Below, in pieces: positions 1 through 7,086 of a DNA stretch of 64,000 bases. A program made the translations under genes and the position numbers. The notes beneath the pieces are model-generated. The model saw only the letters and a list, made by a program, of their open reading frames with translations, searched no databases and was not told where the DNA came from. Origin of the DNA: AP-16 sp963755055 (GTDB lineage: Bacteria > Pseudomonadota > Alphaproteobacteria > Rhizobiales > Xanthobacteraceae); NCBI GenBank assembly GCA_963755055.1, contig CAVWIS010000018.1, positions 248,001 to 312,000 on the forward strand, written 5' to 3'. Position 1 is the stretch's first letter; each line of letters starts with the position of its first letter.

Positions 1-905
1 ACGTCACCGAGCAGCAGCGCGCCGAGCAGCAGCGCGACGCGATGGTCGAGCAGCAGCGGCGCCGCGACGCCGTCGAGGCGGCCATCCTGGCATTCCGCCA
101 GCGCGCCGAGACCCTGATCAAAAGCGTCAGCGAAAGCGCCGGCGTGATGAAATCTGCCGCGACCGCGCTGTTCGGATCGTCCGACAAGACGTCGCGGACG
201 ACGGAAGGCGCCGTCTCCGCCTCGAGCGAGACGTCGACCAGCGTCGAGACCGCGGCGGCCGCCGCCGAGGAGCTGTTGCGGTCGATCGCCGAGATCAGCC
301 GCCAGCTCGGCCACACCACCGAGGTGGTGCACCTGGCGGTGACCGAGGCCAATGCCACCAACGAGCGGGTCGCCGGGCTCGCCAAGGCGGCCCAGCAGAT
401 CGGCAACGTGGTCAAGCTGATCCAGGACGTGGCCGGCCAGACCAACCTGCTGGCGCTGAACGCCACCATCGAGGCGGCACGGGCTGGCCAGGCGGGAAAG
501 GGCTTTGCCGTCGTCGCCTCGGAGGTGAAATCGCTCGCGGTGCAGACCGCCAAGGCGACCGACGAGATCGACGGGCAGATCTCCACGGTGCAGGGGCTCA
601 CCGCCGGCGCGGTCGAGGCGATCCGCCGGATCACCGAGCGGATGCAGGAGATCAATCAGGACGCCTCCGCGGTCGCCGCCTCGGTCCAGCAGCAGAACGC
701 GGCCACCGACGAGATTTCCCACAGCGTCGCCAGCGCCGCCAAGGGCACCCGCCACATGGTCAAGGTTCTCGACGAGGTGGCTGGCGCCGTGGCGCAGACG
801 CGCACCGCCGCCGAGACCGTGCTCAAGGCCTCCGACGCCGTCGAGGCGGCCGCCGTTGATCTGCGCGCCGAGGTCCGGGATTTTCTCGGCAAGGTCGCGG
901 CGTAA
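1..905 (+). CDS. Methyl-accepting chemotaxis protein, C-terminal part (cut by window edge)
   Basis: The frame is open from base 3, so the gene begins before the window. What remains is the cytoplasmic signalling coiled coil of a chemoreceptor. The hairpin tip that binds CheA and CheW is recognisable from QTNLLALNATIEAARAG at about 442-490, followed by GKGFAVVASEVKSLA. The C-terminal end, with VLKASDAVE and FLGKVAA, is typical of alphaproteobacterial receptors. No CheR/CheB tether pentapeptide is visible. The sensor, membrane and any HAMP parts lie outside. The long Glu/Gln/Arg-rich coiled start suits the exit of a HAMP domain. The family assignment is secure; the ligand cannot be told. Confidence 0.93.
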   Translation, partial: VTEQQRAEQQRDAMVEQQRRRDAVEAAILAFRQRAETLIKSVSESAGVMKSAATALFGSSDKTSRTTEGAVSASSETSTSVETAAAAAEELLRSIAEISRQLGHTTEVVHLAVTEANATNERVAGLAKAAQQIGNVVKLIQDVAGQTNLLALNATIEAARAGQAGKGFAVVASEVKSLAVQTAKATDEIDGQISTVQGLTAGAVEAIRRITERMQEINQDASAVAASVQQQNAATDEISHSVASAAKGTRHMVKVLDEVAGAVAQTRTAAETVLKASDAVEAAAVDLRAEVRDFLGKVAA

Positions 906-930
906 GAGCGGCGCTTGATGATTGTGGCGA

Positions 931-1069
931 GTAGGGTGGGCAAAGTCGGCCCGGACGCCGCCGCATGACGCGGTCCACCTCCCGACTTTGCCCACGCCGA
1001 CCGCGTGGGCAAAGGCGGATCAGGCGCCGCGATCAATCAAAGCGTCGGGGCCGCCATTGCCCACCCTAC
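931..1069. repeat. Nested inverted repeat, REP-like
   Basis: GTAGGGTGGGCAA at 931-943 is the exact reverse complement of TTGCCCACCCTAC at 1057-1069. Inside it, GTGGGCAAAGTCGG at 936-949 pairs exactly with CCGACTTTGCCCAC at 982-995, and a further GTGGGCAAAGGCGG copy lies near 1005-1018. The element fills the space between the chemoreceptor gene and the convergent DUF1772 gene. It could fold as a long stem-loop and serve as a bidirectional terminator. It resembles dispersed intergenic palindromes of Bradyrhizobium relatives. Confidence 0.7.
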
Positions 1070-1500
1070 GGCAGCGACGCCCATAGAAACACGAATGTCG
1101 CCGCCAGGCCGAGCGCGGTGCGGCCGGCGTGCAGCCTTGCCCACTGCTCGATGAGCCCGCGGCTCTCCGGCCCGGCATTCGCCGCATCCGTCGCCATCAG
1201 CCGGTTGTTGGTCGGCATGATGACCACGAGCGTGTAGGGCCAGTTGGCGAGGAGGAGGAGGAGGGCTCCGATGAGCCACGGCAACACGCCGGTCTGCCAC
1301 CAGGCGATCAGCCCCAGGAGGAAGCCGACGATGGCCAGCGGGGCCTGCATGGCGAACCCGCGCTTGTAGGCCGGCTTCCACTCGGCGAGCAGCGCGCGGT
1401 CGTCGAGGGCGAGCCGCGCCGGCTGCTCGGCGACGCCGACGTAGATCGCCGCGCCGGCAAACACCGCCGCGACGACAAGGGCGAGCTGTCCGGCAATCAT
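1066..1500 (-). CDS. DUF1772 family membrane protein
   Basis: A 144-residue hydrophobic protein with about four transmembrane segments. Features seen include an N-terminal GQLALVVAAVFAGAAIYV helix, a central EWKPAYKRGFAMQA loop, and a VVIMPTNNRL motif before the last part, which together match the DUF1772 (anthrone oxygenase-like) family. Family members are small integral membrane proteins, mostly of unknown role. The Met at 1500 was chosen because a GAGCGGGGC stretch sits just upstream; the frame itself is open to 1581. It lies downstream of, and on the same strand as, the MFS gene, so the two may be cotranscribed. Confidence 0.72.
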   Translation of the reverse strand: MIAGQLALVVAAVFAGAAIYVGVAEQPARLALDDRALLAEWKPAYKRGFAMQAPLAIVGFLLGLIAWWQTGVLPWLIGALLLLLANWPYTLVVIMPTNNRLMATDAANAGPESRGLIEQWARLHAGRTALGLAATFVFLWASLP

Positions 1501-1570
1501 GCTGCCCCGCTCGAGGATTTCGGGCCTCGTCGGGCGCGGACAGCCGCGCCCGGCGAGGAGAGCCTCACTG

Positions 1571-2890
1571 CTACCCGGCACGGGCCCCGAGCGCGGGAGC
1601 GGTGGTTGCCGCCGGCGCGCGGTTGGGGATGTGCAGGAAGAACGCGCAGACGAAGGAGGCGATCGCGCCGAGCAGCGCCAGCCCGTAGAGCCCGCCGGCG
1701 AAGCTGCCGGTGGCGTCCTTCATGATGCCGACATACCAGGGCCCGAAGAAGCCGCCGAGATTTCCGATCGAGTTGATCCAGGCGATGCCGGCGGCGAGCG
1801 CCGTGCCGCTGAGGAACATCGGCGGCATGGCGAAGAACGGGCCCTTCGAGCCGTAGAACCCCATGGCGGCGATCGACATGCCGACCAGCGCCCACCAGGT
1901 GCCCATGGTCATGCCGGCGAGGACGAGGCCGAAGGTCGAGAGCAGGCAGGCGACGAGCAGGTTCCAGCGCCGCTCGTTCATGCGGTCGGAGATGCGGCCC
2001 CAGGTCACCATGGCGATGCCGCCGCAGATATAGGGAATCATGGTGAGCCAGCCGACCGTCATGTTGCTCATGGTACCGAGCGACTTGATGATCTGCGGGA
2101 TGAAGATCAGCATGCCGAGGCTCGCGGTGACGATGCCGAAATAGTTGAGCGCCAGCAGCAGCACCTTCGGATTGATCATCGCCTCCCACAGCGTGTAGGT
2201 GCGCACGGACTCCTTGGCGTGGCGCTCGGCAGCGAGCCTTTCGGCGAGCCAGGCCTTCTCCTCGGCGGTGAGGAATGTCGCCTGCTCGGGCTTGTCGGTC
2301 AGAAGGAACAGCGTGACCACGCCGATCACCACCGTCGGGACCGCCTCGGCGATGTACATGACCTGCCAGCCCTTGAGCCCGAAGAGCCCGTCGAGACCGA
2401 GCAGCGCGGTCGAGATCGGCGCGCCGAGCGCAACCGCGGTCGGCAGCCCGATCAGGAAGCCGGAGACGATGCGGGCGTGATGATTGGCGGGGAACCAGTA
2501 GGTGAAGTAGAGCACGATGCCGGGAAAGAATCCGGCCTCGGCGACGCCCAGCAGGAAGCGCACGATGGCGAAGCTGGTCGTTCCGGTGACCATGGCGGTC
2601 GCGCCGGCGAGGATGCCCCAGGTGATCATGATCCGGGCGATCCACAGCCTGGCTCCGACCTTCTCCAGGATGATGTTGCTAGGCACCTCGAAGATGAAAT
2701 AGCCCCAGTAGAATGTGCCGACGGCGAACCCGAAGGCGGAAGCCGATATGTCGAGATCTCCCCGCATCGTGAGCCCGGCGAAGCTCACATTGATGCGGTC
2801 GATATAGGCCAGAATGTAAGAGAAGACCGCGAACGGCAGCAGGCGCAGGTAGATCTTGCGCATCGCCGATTTCTCGATTGCAACATTCAT
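1571..2890 (-). CDS. MFS transporter, anion:cation symporter (ACS) type
   Basis: A 439-residue protein with twelve predicted membrane helices. It has the ACS-family hallmarks: YIDRINVSFA in helix 1, YWGYFIFEVPSNIILEKVGAR in the helix 2 to 3 region, RFLLGVAEAGFFPG in helix 4, and a central cytoplasmic loop with LTAEEKAWL. Relatives move organic anions such as phthalate, tartrate, hexuronates or 4-hydroxyphenylacetate with protons or sodium. The start at 2890 is preceded by AGGGGAGAAACGG, a clear ribosome binding site; in-frame ATGs upstream are less well placed. No catabolic gene next to it identifies the substrate. Confidence 0.85.
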   Translation of the reverse strand: MNVAIEKSAMRKIYLRLLPFAVFSYILAYIDRINVSFAGLTMRGDLDISASAFGFAVGTFYWGYFIFEVPSNIILEKVGARLWIARIMITWGILAGATAMVTGTTSFAIVRFLLGVAEAGFFPGIVLYFTYWFPANHHARIVSGFLIGLPTAVALGAPISTALLGLDGLFGLKGWQVMYIAEAVPTVVIGVVTLFLLTDKPEQATFLTAEEKAWLAERLAAERHAKESVRTYTLWEAMINPKVLLLALNYFGIVTASLGMLIFIPQIIKSLGTMSNMTVGWLTMIPYICGGIAMVTWGRISDRMNERRWNLLVACLLSTFGLVLAGMTMGTWWALVGMSIAAMGFYGSKGPFFAMPPMFLSGTALAAGIAWINSIGNLGGFFGPWYVGIMKDATGSFAGGLYGLALLGAIASFVCAFFLHIPNRAPAATTAPALGARAG

Positions 2891-3138
2891 CCGTTTCTCC
2901 CCTGTGATCGCCATGATCACGAATTTTCGCGTCGTCTGCTCGGCTTGGCGGCCGGTTTTTTGCGGGGAGTGTAGCCTGCGTGCCGGTGCCGGTCACCTGG
3001 GAGTTTGCGCAAGGTGCGGAACCTTGCGATGCCGGGACCTTTTCGGCGTCCTGCAGGCGTCGCGGGCTTGGGCCGCGCGCGGCGGATGCAGGATGCGGCG
3101 AATCAGGAAGGCCTCGGCGTCCCGCCGGATGCACGCCG

Positions 3139-3408
3139 TCAGTGGAGGCGGAAGTCGTTGTCGAGCGCGCGGATCTCCGCGGGCCTGATCAGGCGCGAAT
3201 GGGCGACCGTCACCGAATGCAGCGGACCGTCGAGCTTGGTGCGCCAGAAATCGAGAAAGCGCTTGAGGGTCGGAAAGTTCGGAAACTGATCGTAGTCCTG
3301 CCACAGATAGGTCTGCAGCAACCACGGATGGTCCGGCCGGCGATAGAGGATCTGCGCGGTGGTGAGCCCGTAGCCGTCGAGCTGGCGACGGAAATCTGGC
3401 GAGACCAT
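3139..3408 (-). CDS. usg: Usg family protein
   Basis: An 89-residue protein of the Usg-like family, named from the gene upstream of trpF in Caulobacter. Characteristic stretches are FRRQLDGYGLTTAQILYRRP, LLQTYLWQDYD, FPTLKRFLDFW and GPLHSVTVAHSRLI. The function is unknown; the name 'aspartate-semialdehyde dehydrogenase' sometimes attached to such proteins is not supported by its size. The start at 3408 follows AAGGAGGACACC, a strong Shine-Dalgarno. No trp gene is adjacent here. Confidence 0.88.
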   Translation of the reverse strand: MVSPDFRRQLDGYGLTTAQILYRRPDHPWLLQTYLWQDYDQFPNFPTLKRFLDFWRTKLDGPLHSVTVAHSRLIRPAEIRALDNDFRLH

Positions 3409-3691
3409 GGTGTCCTCCTTCGCCTCGCGCACCGACCCGCGGTGTCGCTCGCAACGTTCGTCGTCCGGGGAAGCGCGGCGGTTCGGCGCATTTGCCTGAT
3501 CTTGTGCGCAAAGACGCGTGCAGCGCTCGCCCCGACCGGCCGGTGTGAGGCTCGTCACGGATGGCGGGCGGGGAGGCTGGCATGGTGAACCCCGCCGGCC
3601 TGATGCGGCACTAAGCCAGTACAGAAACGCAACCGCGGCCCCGCGACGTCTTCCGCGTCAGGGTGCGGCGGGCACCTTGGAGGTTACCGAG

Positions 3692-3901
3692 ATGACCAAG
3701 AGCTCAACCGACCAATCGTCCTGGCTCGTCGGCCGCAACAGCCAGGGCCGGTGGATCGTGCGCGACCACGCGGGCCGGCGCGGCGGGATGTTCGTCAGCT
3801 GCTCCGCGGCGATCGGCTACGCCCGGATCGTGACCGGCCATCGGACGCCTTCGGTCGTCATGGTGTCGGGCACTCTCGAGCTCGACATGGCGGCGGCGTG
3901 A
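3692..3901 (+). CDS. Small conserved-looking hypothetical protein
   Basis: A 69-residue soluble protein beginning MTKSSTDQSSWLVGRNSQGR. A TTGGAGG ribosome binding site at 3677-3683 precedes the ATG at a good distance, and the reading frame shows strong GC3 bias, so it is probably real. The WIVRDHAGRRGGMFVS and SAAIGYARIVTG segments suggest a compact alpha/beta fold of the kind seen in small DUF2188-like proteins, but I do not recognise a family. The gene ends ten bases before the convergent M23-like gene ends. Confidence 0.6.
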   Translation: MTKSSTDQSSWLVGRNSQGRWIVRDHAGRRGGMFVSCSAAIGYARIVTGHRTPSVVMVSGTLELDMAAA

Positions 3902-3911
3902 ACCGCCGGGT

Positions 3912-4685
3912 CTATCCCGGCCGCTTGCTGCACGGCAGGAAATAGGTGAATCCCTTGAAGGCGCTGTAGTCGCGCCCCGCAACGAAGGGCTGGATCGGCA
4001 CCTCGCGGCGCCGGTTCGGGCGCACCTCGAGCGACAGCAGGAAGAGCGGGTCGATCAGCCGGTAGGTCGGATTCTCGAAATACTCGGTGCCGCGCTTGCT
4101 CACGCTCCAGGTGATCTCCTCGTCGTCGTCGACCTCGTAGACCTCGAGATGGACCTCGGGGAGGAACTGCTCCTGTCCGCCCGGGCGAAAAACGCCGGCG
4201 AGCCGCTGGCCGCGGGCGATGCGCTGGCCCTCCTTCAGGCCCCTGATGTCGTCGTAGCGCAGGTGATAGAAGGCCGAATAGTAGAATTGCGGCCCCGTCG
4301 TCAGGTTGAGGTCGGCGGCGGTATGCACCAGCAGCAGCGCCCCCTCATGGCCCTGGCCCCAGTCGGCAATCCAGGCCCGACGCACGGTTCCCGGAGCCGG
4401 CGCGAGGATCGCCTCGCCCAGGCGGCCGCCGTCGACGCCCGAATGGATCTCGTCGCGCCGGGTTCCGTCGACGTCGAGCCAGCTCGCATAGAGCGAGGTC
4501 AGGGGTGAGCACGCGTAGCTCCTGGGATATCGCGGCTTGAGCCGCGTCGGCGTGATGCCGTAGCCCTTGAGCGGACGGTCCGCCTGGTCTGTCGCCACCG
4601 TGTCGGTCTCCTCGCTCTCGGCGAACGCTGGCGTTGCCGCCGCGACGATCAGGAGGGCCGCCAGCGCGATCCATCGTGGTGCCAT
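3912..4685 (-). CDS. Secreted M23/LytM-like peptidase-fold protein
   Basis: A 257-residue exported protein. Residues 1-22 form a signal peptide ending in AFA. HSGVDGG (H81, D85) matches the HxxxD zinc motif of M23 peptidases, FYHLRYDDI (H141) matches the conserved YxHL, and PEVHLEVYE (H179) matches the terminal HxHxEV. In the last motif the first histidine position is Glu177, so the site is atypical. M23 proteins cleave peptidoglycan cross-links or, when degenerate, regulate amidases. The start at 4685 has GAGCGAGGA upstream. It is divergent from the PPTase gene. Activity is uncertain because of the E-for-H change. Confidence 0.68.
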   Translation of the reverse strand: MAPRWIALAALLIVAAATPAFAESEETDTVATDQADRPLKGYGITPTRLKPRYPRSYACSPLTSLYASWLDVDGTRRDEIHSGVDGGRLGEAILAPAPGTVRRAWIADWGQGHEGALLLVHTAADLNLTTGPQFYYSAFYHLRYDDIRGLKEGQRIARGQRLAGVFRPGGQEQFLPEVHLEVYEVDDDEEITWSVSKRGTEYFENPTYRLIDPLFLLSLEVRPNRRREVPIQPFVAGRDYSAFKGFTYFLPCSKRPG

Positions 4686-4878
4686 GTCCTCGCTCCGCCG
4701 TCGCCCGGCCCGGGCCGCTCTCGCCGCGATCAATGTGACCTGGCGCACGGTATGCGCCGTCGCCGCGGCCTCTTGATGGCGGCGGTCGTCGCGATACGCA
4801 ACGCAAATTCCGCTCAACATCGTCGGCGCTCCCGGCGAGCAGAGGCGGCAACCGCCGCGAATGGAGCATCAGGAAGTC

Positions 4879-5646
4879 ATGGCGACCGCCAGTCCCCGGC
4901 ACATGCCGGCAGGCCCCGGGATCGAGCTGTGGATCGCCACGGCGGCCGAGGACGCATGGTTTGCCGCGCGCGCCGGCGTCCTCACGCCCGGCGAGCACGC
5001 CGAGCTCGCACGCATCCGGTCGGAGGCAAAACGCTGGCGTGCGATGTCGGCGCGCATCCTGCTGCGCGAAGCCCTGTCGTCGATGTGCGGCGGCTCGGTC
5101 GAGCCCGCGGCTTGGCGGTTCCGCGCGCTGCCCGACGGCAAGCCGGAGGTCGCGGGCGGCCTGCCGCAACTCCAGTTCAGCGTGTCGCATACCGACGAGA
5201 TGGCGGTAGTGGCGGTCAGCCGCGAGGCGCGGCTCGGCGTCGATGTCGAGGCCCTCGACCGGGCGGTGGGCGAGGACGTGATCGAGGCTTTTCTGGCGCC
5301 GGACGAATTGCGGGCGATTGCGGCGTCCGAGTGTGCGCAACGTCACAATCAGTTTCTTCGTCTGTGGACGCTGAAGGAGGCCTATACCAAGCTCATCGGT
5401 GCCGGCCTCAACGCCGATTTCGCCGCGATCGCCTTCGACCTCGACGAGACAAAGCTCTGTGCCACAGCGTTCGGCGACGCCGACGCGCAGTTTGCCAGCT
5501 TCGTGGTTCCGGCCGGTGCCGCACGTTGCCAGGTCTCGCTCGCCGTCGCGGCGCCGGCAGAGCTCGATCAAACCAATCTTATGGCTCATGCGACAAAGAC
5601 TGTGAAAGGTGCCCACGAAAGTGCACCAGAGAGGAAGTCATGTTGA
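4879..5646 (+). CDS. 4'-phosphopantetheinyl transferase (Sfp/Gsp type)
   Basis: This enzyme moves the phosphopantetheine arm of CoA onto a serine of carrier proteins. All diagnostic motifs are present: GKPEV (about residues 87-91), FSVSHT (100-105), GVDVE with the magnesium-binding acids (120-124), and RLWTLKEAYTK (161-171). The protein is 255 residues from the ATG at 4879, which has AGGA just upstream; another in-frame ATG lies at 4861. Two short genes further on is a carrier-domain-containing synthetase, so its likely target is Ser558 of that protein. The stop overlaps the ATG of the next gene, implying translational coupling. Confidence 0.93.
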   Translation: MATASPRHMPAGPGIELWIATAAEDAWFAARAGVLTPGEHAELARIRSEAKRWRAMSARILLREALSSMCGGSVEPAAWRFRALPDGKPEVAGGLPQLQFSVSHTDEMAVVAVSREARLGVDVEALDRAVGEDVIEAFLAPDELRAIAASECAQRHNQFLRLWTLKEAYTKLIGAGLNADFAAIAFDLDETKLCATAFGDADAQFASFVVPAGAARCQVSLAVAAPAELDQTNLMAHATKTVKGAHESAPERKSC

Positions 5647-6254
5647 AGATCTTCGTCGTTCTCGCCACGACCTTCGTGTTCGCCGGATTGCTGATCGCGC
5701 ATCCCTACACGTCGCCGTCGGTCGAGATCGCCAGCAACGCGCCGAAGGTGAAGCTGGCGCTGGCGCAGGCGCCGGCGGCGGCCCCGGTGCGGGTCGCCGA
5801 GGTCGAGCAATCGCAGCAGCCCGCCGGGCCCGCTCCGCAGCAGGATGCGCCGGTGATCAGCAGGCCCGAGACGACGGCGCCGGTCGCGCCGGTCGCAGTG
5901 GTCGCGCCGGTGACGCCTCGTCCGGCGGCCCCGGCCAGCCCGGCCGTGCAGCCGCAGACCCAGCTCGTCGCCACCGACGTCGGCACCATCGTCAACCAGG
6001 CGATCTCGATGATCCCGGTGCGTCCCACGCCATCGCCGGCCCCGGCCGTGCGTCAGCCGGCCTATGCCGGAGCAACGTCGCCCGGACCGCGCAATGACGG
6101 GCGGCACCGGTCGCAGGTCGACGGCCAGCGCATGAAAGCCGATGCGATCCGCGCCCAGGACGAGGCCATGCCGGGTCACCGGCCGACCGGGCCGGTCTAC
6201 CACCGCCCGGTGACCGTGACCCGCCAGGTGGAGGTCCAGCGCCGCGGATACTGA
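5640..6254 (+). CDS. Membrane-anchored Pro/Ala-rich protein, paralogue 1
   Basis: A 204-residue protein. Residues 1-20 (starting MLKIFVVLATTFVFAGLLIA) are one transmembrane anchor or uncleaved signal, followed by HPYTSP and then a long low-complexity Pro/Ala/Val/Gln region to about residue 140. The C-terminal part is basic: PRNDGRHRSQVDGQR, a His/Pro patch and a terminal RRGY. The gene overlaps the PPTase stop by seven bases. The next gene shares the N-terminal anchor almost residue for residue and the NDGRHRSQV box, so the pair arose by tandem duplication. No function is known; the position next to a Pls-type synthetase suggests an envelope accessory role, which is inference. Confidence 0.72.
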   Translation: MLKIFVVLATTFVFAGLLIAHPYTSPSVEIASNAPKVKLALAQAPAAAPVRVAEVEQSQQPAGPAPQQDAPVISRPETTAPVAPVAVVAPVTPRPAAPASPAVQPQTQLVATDVGTIVNQAISMIPVRPTPSPAPAVRQPAYAGATSPGPRNDGRHRSQVDGQRMKADAIRAQDEAMPGHRPTGPVYHRPVTVTRQVEVQRRGY

Positions 6255-6276
6255 TACCGGCCACAACTCCGCCATC

Positions 6277-6312
6277 GGCCGGGTCCGGCTTCCTGAAAAG
6301 CCGGAACCGGCC
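6277..6312. terminator. Stem-loop between the two paralogues
   Basis: GGCCGGGTCCGGCTT at 6277-6291 pairs with AAGCCGGAACCGGCC at 6298-6312 with one mismatch, giving a 15-bp stem and a short loop. A short ATTTCCC follows, without a real T tract. It may attenuate read-through from the PPTase transcript. Confidence 0.5.
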
Positions 6313-6430
6313 ATTTCCCTGCCGTTCTGTCCCCGGCCGGCAATCCCGGCCTTGCGTGACCCTGCGCACAGTTCCCGCCCGGGGTTTGGGCCATTGTCCG
6401 GTCAACGCAAGCGCACCAGAGAGGGCGGCC

Positions 6431-6883
6431 ATGTTGAAGATCCTTGTTGTTCTCGCCACGACCTTCGTGTTCGCCGGGTTGCTGATCGCGCATCCCTACA
6501 CGTCGCCGCAGGTGGAGCTTGCCGGCGCTGCGCCGAAAGTGAAGCAGACAGCCCAGGCGCCAGCGCCCGTCCCAGTCTCCGCCCCGGTGAAGGTCGTGCA
6601 GGCTGAGCAGCGGCAGCAGGCCGCCAAGCCCGCGATCCGGCCGGACGTGCCGGTCGCCGGCGGGATCGAGGCCACTCCAGTCGCCCCGCGCCCGGCTCAG
6701 CCGGCCAAGCGGCCCGTGCAGATCGCCGGGCTTGATGTCGGCTTTGGCGACAACCCGGGCATCTCGACGACCAAGGTCCGCCCGGCCGTCCGGCAGCCGT
6801 CCTCCGCCGCCGCCAACTCGGCGCCCCGCAACGACGGTCGGCACCGCAGCCAGGTCCGCGCCGAGTACCAGCGGGGATACTGA
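6431..6883 (+). CDS. Membrane-anchored Pro/Ala-rich protein, paralogue 2
   Basis: A 150-residue protein whose first 28 residues, starting MLKILVVLATTFVFAGLLIA and continuing HPYTSPQVE, nearly repeat those of the upstream gene. A Pro/Ala/Val linker follows, then a short middle segment with VQIAGLDVGFGDNPGI, and a basic end with PRNDGRHRSQV and QRGY. It lacks the His/Pro patch of paralogue 1. The DNA just upstream (CGCACCAGAGAGG) also resembles the sequence before paralogue 1, so the duplicated unit included the ribosome binding region. The protein probably sits in the inner membrane with a periplasmic tail. Function unknown. Confidence 0.72.
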   Translation: MLKILVVLATTFVFAGLLIAHPYTSPQVELAGAAPKVKQTAQAPAPVPVSAPVKVVQAEQRQQAAKPAIRPDVPVAGGIEATPVAPRPAQPAKRPVQIAGLDVGFGDNPGISTTKVRPAVRQPSSAAANSAPRNDGRHRSQVRAEYQRGY

Positions 6884-6908
6884 AATACCCTCTCTGCCTC
6901 AGGTTGAG

Positions 6909-6938
6909 CGGGCTCGGCTTCGATGGAAGCCGAGCCCG
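6909..6938. terminator. Perfect 13-bp stem-loop
   Basis: CGGGCTCGGCTTC at 6909-6921 and GAAGCCGAGCCCG at 6926-6938 are exact reverse complements around the tetraloop GATG. The hairpin lies 25 bases after paralogue 2 and before the synthetase gene. It lacks a T run, as is common for terminators in very GC-rich genomes. It suggests that the synthetase has its own promoter in about 6940-7080. Confidence 0.65.
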
Positions 6939-7086
6939 GCGCGTTGACAGGGCGCCTCTTGCATCCCGGGCGGGCTTGCTGCGATCAGCACCGGAACTGC
7001 CCGGGAATCGTCAGCCGGGATAGGTCCGGGCAGTGAACCGGTGTAGGCTTCGCCGCGACAGCTGCGGAGCAGGTACAGGGCAAGAG

